From Akkermansia sp. (GTDB lineage Bacteria > Verrucomicrobiota > Verrucomicrobiia > Verrucomicrobiales > Akkermansiaceae): DNA of 64,000 nucleotides. Each line of letters opens with the position of its first letter. The stretch's first letter is position 1. This document shows positions 59,269 to 64,000 of the stretch, one piece after another. Made by a program: the position numbers and the translations under genes. The notes beneath the pieces were generated by a model, which was not told the origin of the DNA, did not search any database, and saw nothing but the letters and a program-made list of their open reading frames with translations. The stretch is from assembly GCA_017555205.1 (NCBI GenBank), contig JAFZGW010000009.1, positions 1-64,000 on the forward strand. The letters run 5' to 3'.

Positions 59269-60282
59269 TCAGTCTATCTTTCGCAGGCAGATGTGTGTTT
59301 CGCCGATGAAAAGAATCTCAAAACCGGGGCGGAGTGCTGCCACAAGTTCTGCCCATGTTTCGTAGGTGGTATTGCCTGCTTCGGCTGCCAGCTCGGCCTT
59401 GTGCACATTTTGTAGGTTTTCGCCTTCAGCCGGTTTGTAGTGCAGCTCGGCAACCAGATTGGCCCCCATCAGCGACCAAGCTTTCTCTTTGTCTGCCTCG
59501 CCTATTTCAAAATAGTAAATCAGTTTTTCGCTACGTCCCTTATTCTCAATTTTTCGGTGATGCCATTCGGCTTTTATTCCATTCCCGGAATTGTCAACAA
59601 GCTTCAGCTGCAATTTCTCTGCCGGTATGTTAACAACAGAGCTTTCTTCCGGCGATATAGCCATGAAAAGATGACTGTCATCGACGGCAGAAAGGAGTAG
59701 CCCCGACTGGGTCGCGAGAAAGTGCTCCTCTTTATTTGCCGGTGGTGTTATGTGAAATTGCACCTTGCCATCAAAGGGCATCTTAATTTCGTGAGATGCT
59801 TTTTCTTTGTCAAAACTTTTCTGTAATTTAGTATTGGCTATACGGGTTGCTTCCTCCTGCAGGGCAATTTGTTCGTTCAGCAAATCGAGGGCTCGCCGGT
59901 CAGCCTGTGTGTTAAAACGAGCCTCCATGAACTTGCGCCTTTCATTTGGCTGAGCCATGATGAACTCCAGCTCTTCCTTTTGCCTGCGTAGTTTTAGGAG
60001 GGCTTCTTCAGCATTAATGTTGTTTTTGCGCTGTTGGTGGCGCATTTCCTCCTCGGCCAGTGCCAAATCTTCCGCATTGATTTTAGCCAGCAGTGTCCCT
60101 TTTGGGATGATGCCATTCCCGCTGTGGCATATTTTTATGTATGTTCCCGGGGTTAATGGCATGGTTTGAACCCGGTGGGGGACTACTGCCGTAGCATAGC
60201 GCGCTATATAATATTCATCTGCTGCGGTCAACGTAGGCAGCAGCACGGCAAACACTATGGCTCTTAATGCGATTTTTGTCAT
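59269..60282 (-). CDS. HlyD/MacA-like periplasmic adaptor
   Basis: 337 aa. The signal peptide (MTKIALRAIVFAVLLPTLTA) precedes a barrel-hybrid region with IKICHSGNGIIPKGTLLAKI. A coiled-coil hairpin (about 75-150, LRRQKEELEFIM and LLNEQIALQEEATRIAN) and IKMPFDGKVQFHITPP follow, a typical adaptor lipoyl split. It should link the FtsX-like permease to the TolC-like channel. First gene of the operon. Confidence 0.85.
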   Translation of the reverse strand: MTKIALRAIVFAVLLPTLTAADEYYIARYATAVVPHRVQTMPLTPGTYIKICHSGNGIIPKGTLLAKINAEDLALAEEEMRHQQRKNNINAEEALLKLRRQKEELEFIMAQPNERRKFMEARFNTQADRRALDLLNEQIALQEEATRIANTKLQKSFDKEKASHEIKMPFDGKVQFHITPPANKEEHFLATQSGLLLSAVDDSHLFMAISPEESSVVNIPAEKLQLKLVDNSGNGIKAEWHHRKIENKGRSEKLIYYFEIGEADKEKAWSLMGANLVAELHYKPAEGENLQNVHKAELAAEAGNTTYETWAELVAALRPGFEILFIGETHICLRKID

Positions 60283-60290
60283 ATACGAGA

Positions 60291-60312
60291 AGCCCCGAGC
60301 GAACTCGGGGCT
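60291..60312. terminator. Hairpin upstream of the export operon
   Basis: AGCCCCGAG (60291-60299) pairs with CTCGGGGCT (60304-60312) around CGAA. It lies between the lipoprotein gene and the adaptor start on the minus strand, with no long T-run. It may end the lipoprotein transcript. Confidence 0.55.
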
Positions 60313-60396
60313 GTAAGTTGTGACTCCCCCTTCGGGGAACCGCTTTTCTCAGATTGTAGGTATGTCTGAGATGGCACGAAAGGGGTGGAGTGAGAA

Positions 60397-61011
60397 TTAG
60401 TTAGCCCAACGGCGAATTTCGAACTGATAGCCTTCGGCCGGTGCTCCGCTGAAGTGGATGGTACCCACCTGTTCGCTCGAGAATATTAAAGTAAACTGGA
60501 GGGATTCGCTGGTAGGTTTGGAGGCCTCCATCTTCAAGTTCACCTCGCCGGGACGAATTGTCTTAATGTTCAGAGTCGCTGTATTTTCATCAAGCTTTTC
60601 GTAGCGGTAACTCGAAGTCTCAGATTCGTATTTCTGTTTTTCACCGTCCTTAATGCCGAACGCCTCTTCGTAGATAAACTTCTTGTCGTAGAAGGTGTAC
60701 ACTCGCTCTACCAAGGGAGTTGCACCGTCTCTGGCTGTGCCGAAACCGGCGTCGGTGACGGGAATTATCACTTTGACGTCATTACCTTCCTCATCCTTCT
60801 CTGTCTTTTCTTCCGGAAGGTATTTTGCGATGGCAGGAGATTTGAACTTAAGTTCGTGATAGCGGATTTTTGCAGGAGCAAAACCACCAATGATTTCTTC
60901 CTCTACATCTTCGAATTCAATGTCATCGCCGGCCGATTTGTTGCTGCAAGCGGAAAGGGTAAGGCTGAGTGCGGCTGCTACGAGCAGGCCAAAGAGATTT
61001 GTGCGTTTCAT
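60397..61011 (-). CDS. Lipoprotein of unknown function
   Basis: 204 aa. The signal peptide ends in the lipobox LSAC (Cys about 22). A short acidic linker (DDIEFEDVEEEIIGG) precedes a folded beta-rich domain with VERVYTFYDKKFIYEEAFG and YRYEKLDENTATLNIKTI. No family recognised. It is monocistronic, 114 nt upstream of the export operon on the same strand. Confidence 0.7.
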   Translation of the reverse strand: MKRTNLFGLLVAAALSLTLSACSNKSAGDDIEFEDVEEEIIGGFAPAKIRYHELKFKSPAIAKYLPEEKTEKDEEGNDVKVIIPVTDAGFGTARDGATPLVERVYTFYDKKFIYEEAFGIKDGEKQKYESETSSYRYEKLDENTATLNIKTIRPGEVNLKMEASKPTSESLQFTLIFSSEQVGTIHFSGAPAEGYQFEIRRWAN

Positions 61012-61339
61012 AGTCTGGTGAATGATATGTTTTGCAGGAGGTCTACCGGTGTTCGCTGTTTCAGTGCCTTGTATGAATACAAAGCTCGAACGCGGGGAAG
61101 CCGGAAAGCTTACTCACGGTTCGAATATAGCGCAAACTTGTTGGGCTGTCAATACTAAAACGAGTATTACTCATGACTGTTGTCGTAGAAATGGTGCTCA
61201 ATATGCGGAATTCTTTTTCTTAATCTTTTATCTGTAGTATGTTGTGAGAGCACTTGGGAAAATTCTGTTTTGGCGGATTTAGCTTTATCTGATTAGGAAA
61301 TAGTATGAGTCAGTAATCGAGATTCGTGATGGCCGGCCG
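61012..61339. other. Gene-free upstream part of the small-RNA locus
   Basis: AT-rich, many short ORFs but none with coding character. I see no promoter or terminator that I can defend in it. Confidence 0.5.
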
Positions 61340-61354
61340 TGGTAGAATGATGGC

Positions 61355-61470
61355 ATGTTGCCATAGCCGCTTCGCCTTGAGTGTGACAATGAGCTATTGC
61401 TGGGCTTGAGTGAGTCTGGCAGAATGCACCCCGGAGCCAATGAAGAAACCGCGCTGGGGTGCCTTTTTTG
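61355..61470 (+). ncRNA. Candidate small RNA A
   Basis: An extended -10 box TGG-TAGAAT (61340-61348) without a good -35 box precedes the region. It opens with the stem TGGCA-TGT-TGCCA. It ends in GCACCCC (61426-61432) paired with GGGGTGC (61456-61462), followed by CTTTTTT. No ORF. It is the weakest of the three units because the promoter is incomplete. Confidence 0.4.
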
Positions 61471-61497
61471 GGGCTGATTGCAACGGGCAAAGATTCC

Positions 61498-61526
61498 TTG
61501 ACAGTTGTCTACCCCTGATGTACAAT
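61498..61526 (+). promoter_or_regulatory. Promoter of candidate small RNA B
   Basis: TTGACA (61498-61503), 17-bp spacer, TACAAT (61521-61526). It is one of the best promoters in the window, yet no ORF follows. Confidence 0.75.
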
Positions 61527-61532
61527 TCCCGC

Positions 61533-61684
61533 GCCGCGAAAGCGGTTAAATATGCACAAGATAATATATTCCGCTCTGCCTTATAGTGAGGCAGTACTCC
61601 GGCTCATAGAGTTGGTTATTGTAATCTGCCATAACTAAAGGCAGTACAGGGCGGGGGAAAGTTGCCCCTTTCTCCCGCCCTTTT
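61533..61684 (+). ncRNA. Candidate small RNA B (about 150 nt)
   Basis: The predicted RNA begins with CCGC-GAAA-GCGG (61534-61545). Two similar hairpins follow: CTGCCT (61576-61581) with AGGCAG (61589-61594), and CTGCC (61626-61630) with GGCAG (61640-61644). Both right arms continue into GTAC. It ends in a 13-bp stem, GGGCGGGGGAAAG (61649-61661) and CTTTCTCCCGCCC (61668-61680) with one G-T pair, then TTTTG. No ORF with coding character; it does not match tmRNA, RNase P, SRP or 6S RNA signatures I know. Confidence 0.6.
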
Positions 61685-61706
61685 GGGAGGGAGGAAAAAT
61701 AAAGTC

Positions 61707-61734
61707 TTGACTCCGCTGTGGCGTGGGGTATAAT
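61707..61734 (+). promoter_or_regulatory. Promoter of candidate small RNA C
   Basis: TTGACT (61707-61712), 16-bp spacer, TATAAT (61729-61734), 23 bp after the terminator of unit B. Confidence 0.78.
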
Positions 61735-61740
61735 GAGGCC

Positions 61741-61815
61741 ATCCCGAACGGGGTATATTATTTTATTGCATATTTTGCGGTAGTAGGTGGGCAAGCCTGC
61801 TACCGCGCTTTTTTT
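61741..61815 (+). ncRNA. Candidate small RNA C (about 75 nt)
   Basis: A short 5' stem CCC-GAAC-GGG is followed by an AU-rich single strand (TATATTATTTTATTGCATATTTT). The terminator is GCGGTAGTAGG (61777-61787) with CCTGCTACCGC (61796-61806) and seven T. An unpaired AU-rich segment between a 5' hairpin and a terminator resembles an Hfq-binding sRNA layout, but no target is evident. Confidence 0.6.
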
Positions 61816-61885
61816 GCCCTGTTTCCACCTGCATTCCGCTACATTTCCTATTTTTCCCCGCCAATTTGATTCTGGAAGAATAGCG

Positions 61886-61979
61886 AAAAGCCGGCACGCC
61901 TTGCGAGATAGGAACTCGCCCGCGATGCCGAAAAACTACCCCGCCGGCCTCAAAAAATAAGGCTCTGCGGGGCTTTTTT
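61886..61979 (+). other. Structured non-coding element with a strong terminator
   Basis: CGGCA (61892-61896) pairs with TGCCG (61926-61930) around GCGAG-ATAGGAA-CTCGC (61903-61919). CCCCGC (61939-61944) and GCGGGG (61967-61972) with inner GCCT/AGGC then form a terminator followed by CTTTTTT. No promoter box found. Confidence 0.45.
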
Positions 61980-61981
61980 GT

Positions 61982-62132
61982 AAAAAAGTGACCACCGAAA
62001 AGGGAAAACGAGCACCATGCAAAGTATTAACAATAAGCCGATTGTAAAAACTGGTGGTCATTGGTGGTCAGGGCGATGACCACCATTAACACGCTTGCTA
62101 TCAATAAATAAGGGCAAAAGTGGTCACTTTTT
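61982..62132. repeat. Inverted array of GTGGTCA motifs
   Basis: AAAAAGTGACCAC (about 61983-61995) and GTGGTCACTTTTT (62120-62132) are 13-bp perfect inverted repeats at the two ends. Inside lie TGGTGGTCA at 62052 and 62062 and its complement TGACCACCA at 62077. Five copies of a GTGGTCA core thus sit within 150 bp with no ORF. It could be a MITE-like element, a regulator cluster or an origin-like site; nothing decides. Confidence 0.6.
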
Positions 62133-62428
62133 CAGAAAAAACATTTAAGATTTTATATAAAGCTGTGGCGTTAACCGTGCGCGCAAGTTGCTTTTCTCCC
62201 TGCTGCCTGGAGCCGGCAGAGGTGGACAAAATGCCATCTTGGCCAAGTGTTACCTAAAGCCGAAAATAACAAAGCATGCAATTTTCACTTGCAAACGGCT
62301 GGAACCCGCTTGCCGTGCGGGATTGAGGGGCTTTTTTGTGGTATACGAAAAGTATACACGATAAGGGCGATTTTCTGCGGTTATTAGCCCTATTTTGGGC
62401 AATTTTTGGCATTTTTTGGGCAAAGAAA
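62133..62428. other. Gene-free region next to tRNA-Leu
   Basis: No ORF with coding character. It contains a CCCGC/GCGGG hairpin (62305-62321) followed after 9 nt by GGGGCTTTTTTG, and GTATAC twice at 62342-62357. Lying beside the tRNA 3' end, it may be an eroded integration site, but I found no integrase or repeat of the tRNA end. Confidence 0.4.
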
Positions 62429-62458
62429 AAGCCCCTTACTTTTTAATGTAAGGGGCTT
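62429..62458. terminator. tRNA-Leu terminator
   Basis: AAGCCCCTTAC (62429-62439) and GTAAGGGGCTT (62448-62458) form a perfect 11-bp stem. On the minus strand it follows the tRNA and is followed by TTTTTC. Confidence 0.85.
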
Positions 62459-62468
62459 ATTTTTAAGC

Positions 62469-62552
62469 TACTACAGACGGGACTCGAACCCGTACGGTGT
62501 TAACCACCGGGAGATTTTAAGTCTCCTGCGTCTACCATTCCGCCACTGTAGC
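62469..62552 (-). tRNA. tRNA-Leu (anticodon UAA)
   Basis: 84 nt on the minus strand. The acceptor GCTACAG pairs with CTGTAGT (G-U at the first pair), with discriminator A. The D arm begins GCGGAATGGTAGACGC. The anticodon stem GGAGA/TCTCC holds loop CTTAAAA, giving anticodon TAA. A long variable arm and the T loop GGGTTCGAGTCCC are visible. CCA is not encoded. Confidence 0.96.
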
Positions 62553-62638
62553 AGAGTGTGTGCAGGTATTCAAGCACATTGTGGGGCGCTTGGCAAGTAA
62601 AAAGGGTGGTAACGGTGGTGTGATGCCACAGAAAATTG

Positions 62639-63049
62639 TCAATTTGCCCAGTGCCAAGTGATTTTCTTTTCGATATCAGGATGAATGGCGCGACCGATAG
62701 GGCAGCTCCGTGCGGCGGATTCCAGCACTTTTCGGTCGTGGTGGGAAACACTTGTCGGCATGCTGATATGGAGTTCGATGGAGCTTATGCCGTTTTTTCC
62801 TTCGGTGCAGGCGGCTTTTATGCAAGCTCCGTCTGTGGATATGTTGCGCTTGGTTGCAGTATAGGCAATCATGCTTAACATACAGGAGGCTACCGTTGCT
62901 GCCAACATGTCTGCCGGTGTCGGAAATTCCCCGCGCCCGCCAAGGGCAGTTGGAATATCCGTAGCGAAGGTGGTGGCAGATGGGCTGAAGTTTGTGTAGC
63001 AGCGCATGTTGCCTGAATGTAGCGTGGATGAGGTGTGTTTGTTTTCCAT
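62639..63049 (-). CDS. OsmC-family peroxidase-like protein
   Basis: 136 aa. The two redox cysteines of OsmC/Ohr-type proteins are in VASCMLSMI and ARSCPIGRAI. TPADMLAATVASC and ALGGRGEFPTP also fit the YhfA/OsmC group. It probably detoxifies peroxides. An 8-bp inverted repeat ATAGCCAA-CTGT-TTGGCTAT (63093-63112) lies 44 nt upstream and may be an operator or terminator. Confidence 0.88.
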   Translation of the reverse strand: MENKHTSSTLHSGNMRCYTNFSPSATTFATDIPTALGGRGEFPTPADMLAATVASCMLSMIAYTATKRNISTDGACIKAACTEGKNGISSIELHISMPTSVSHHDRKVLESAARSCPIGRAIHPDIEKKITWHWAN

Positions 63050-63092
63050 ACTTCGCCATTATGCTCTCCGGGAGGCCTGTTGCACAATCTAT

Positions 63093-63112
63093 ATAGCCAA
63101 CTGTTTGGCTAT
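63093..63112. promoter_or_regulatory. Inverted repeat upstream of the OsmC gene
   Basis: ATAGCCAA (63093-63100), CTGT, TTGGCTAT (63105-63112), followed by TTTTA on the plus strand. It lies between divergent genes, so an operator role is plausible. Confidence 0.4.
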
Positions 63113-63212
63113 TTTACAGGGGGAATGTCGATATTCTTTCTTTATGTCTCATCTTGTACTCGACAAACGGTTTGATTTGTGATTTATTAACTGCACGTTT
63201 TTTACGCATATC

Positions 63213-63710
63213 ATGAAGTCTTACACCATTTTCCAGAAGTCGGATGACGAGACCGTCAACAGTTTCCTTTCTTGGATGCGCGATCAGGAGCGCGGCGTAT
63301 ACCGTGCCGCACTGCGTGAGTTGGGCGCTCTGAAAAAGCTTCGTCCTCAGTTCATGCAGCAGAAACCTCTTGAGGAGCAGTTCGCATGGATTAAAAAGAT
63401 GCTGGCTTGGAAACCGGCCGAGACAATCGCTGATCACCTCCTGCAGGTGTGGCTTATCCGTAAGCACGAGGGTATGCTTATCAGCTTTATCGAAGCTTTG
63501 GGTATTGAGCACAATGGCCACGGTGTGGTAGATGTGCTGCCCGAGTCGCTCGATGCAGACAAACTGAAGGCTGCCGTGGACGCTCTCTTTGAGAAATATC
63601 CTGCCGGTGCTGTTTCCGTATACCTGCACATGTTCCAGAACCAGACTGAGGAAGGCTGGCCTGAACTGCAGGAGATTCTGGACAATGATGAGCGCATCAC
63701 CATTCGCTGA
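63213..63710 (+). CDS. Conserved-looking hypothetical protein
   Basis: 165 aa, soluble and helical, with no signal peptide. Notable segments are WMRDQERGVYRAALRELGALKKL, VWLIRKHEGMLISFIEALGI and SVYLHMFQNQTEEGWPELQEIL. It probably binds a partner by helical surfaces; I recognise no family. tadA starts 10 nt after its stop, so they are likely co-transcribed. Confidence 0.65.
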   Translation: MKSYTIFQKSDDETVNSFLSWMRDQERGVYRAALRELGALKKLRPQFMQQKPLEEQFAWIKKMLAWKPAETIADHLLQVWLIRKHEGMLISFIEALGIEHNGHGVVDVLPESLDADKLKAAVDALFEKYPAGAVSVYLHMFQNQTEEGWPELQEILDNDERITIR

Positions 63711-63720
63711 TGTGCCGCAA

Positions 63721-64000
63721 ATGCCGTCGCCGCAAGCGGTTGACGAACATTTTATGATGCTGGCTATGCGCGAGGCTGAAAAAGCCCGCGCTGCCGGCGA
63801 GGTTCCCTGCGGCTGTGTGATTGTGAAAGACAATCGCGTGATTGCCCGTGGCTGGAACCAAGTAGAAGCCCTCAAGGATGCCACTGCACATGCGGAGATG
63901 CTGGCGCTGACTGCTGCCGAAGCCGCTGTGGGAGATTGGCGCCTAGAGGGCTGCACTGTATACGTAACCAAGGAGCCGTGCCCTATGTGCGCCGGTGCCA
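63721..64000 (+). CDS. tadA: tRNA adenosine deaminase (3' end outside window)
   Basis: The first 93 codons are present. The deaminase zinc motif HAEM is in TAHAEMLALTAAE, and the second half EPCPMCAGA is at the window edge. The N-terminus is MPSPQAVDEHFMMLAMREAE. TadA makes inosine at position 34 of tRNA-Arg(ACG). The usual GEVPVGA loop reads GEVPCGC here. Guanine deaminase and other CDA proteins share the motif, but the start and context favour TadA. Confidence 0.85.
   Translation, partial: MPSPQAVDEHFMMLAMREAEKARAAGEVPCGCVIVKDNRVIARGWNQVEALKDATAHAEMLALTAAEAAVGDWRLEGCTVYVTKEPCPMCAGA

Noticed and set aside
61471..61500. Similarity of GGGGCTGATTGCAACGGGC to the tmRNA 5' end
   Set aside because: Only the first ten or so bases agree. 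No tRNA-like 3' half, no tag reading frame and no resume codon are visible nearby, and a promoter starts in the same place.
61533..61684. Candidate 6S or SRP RNA
   Set aside because: No SRP GGAAGCAGC tetraloop region and no end-to-end 6S-like pairing with a central bubble.
62133..62470. Integrated genomic island at tRNA-Leu
   Set aside because: No integrase gene and no second copy of the tRNA 3' end were found within the window, so this is only a possibility.

Overview
The window looks like a chromosomal segment of a Verrucomicrobiota bacterium close to Akkermansia. It carries a 51-residue small basic protein of the kind found in Verrucomicrobia and Chlamydiae (23597-23752, minus). It also has a PEP-CTERM-type surface protein ending in VPEPTT, a hydrophobic stretch and RRRRK, a PA14-like domain protein, a secreted GH20 hexosaminidase, several Sel1-repeat proteins, and pyruvate formate-lyase with its activase (anaerobic life). 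Base composition is moderately GC-rich apart from one AT-rich island at 4.4-6.4 kb.

Layout. 0-9.4 kb: an IS30-like transposase tail, a DnaJ-Sel1 membrane protein, trpS, a thioredoxin-like lipoprotein, an HU-like protein, a YugP-type metallopeptidase, an AT-rich membrane protein with a decayed IS4-type transposase beside it, then prepilin peptidase, Sel1 protein and queG. 9.5-20.4 kb: mostly plus-strand genes including a peptidoglycan hydrolase, a SurA-like isomerase, an M42 peptidase, tyrS, GH20, UDP-glucose pyrophosphorylase and a rescue-type release factor. 20.5-34.8 kb: minus-strand genes including a pseudouridine synthase with a 45-bp repeat tail, the small basic protein, ankyrin and DUF3592 proteins, the clpP-clpX-tsaD group, citrate synthase, a YggL-like protein and a membrane-anchored transglutaminase-like protein. 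34.9-50.7 kb: mnmA, an FHA protein, the PEP-CTERM protein, metY, secA, an ArgA-like enzyme, pflB-pflA and a flavoprotein. 50.8-61 kb: a double SNase-domain protein, a GYF/dispanin plus DUF2752 pair, gltS, rluD-nif3-hprK, and an export trio (adaptor, FtsX-like permease, TolC-like lipoprotein). 61-62.6 kb: a gene-free stretch holding at least two well-supported promoter-terminator units that look like small RNAs, an inverted array of GTGGTCA motifs, and tRNA-Leu(UAA). 62.6-64 kb: an OsmC-like protein, a conserved hypothetical and the start of tadA.

Two window-wide patterns stand out. I found no Shine-Dalgarno core in front of any start I inspected. Many promoters with good -35/-10 boxes place the start codon only 6-12 nt after the -10 box, which predicts leaderless or nearly leaderless mRNAs. 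The most unusual local signals are the small-RNA locus at 61.3-61.8 kb, the GTGGTCA inverted array at 62.0-62.1 kb, and a 17-codon leader ORF whose stop overlaps the secA start codon. I saw no CRISPR array, rRNA, complete mobile element or recognisable defence system.
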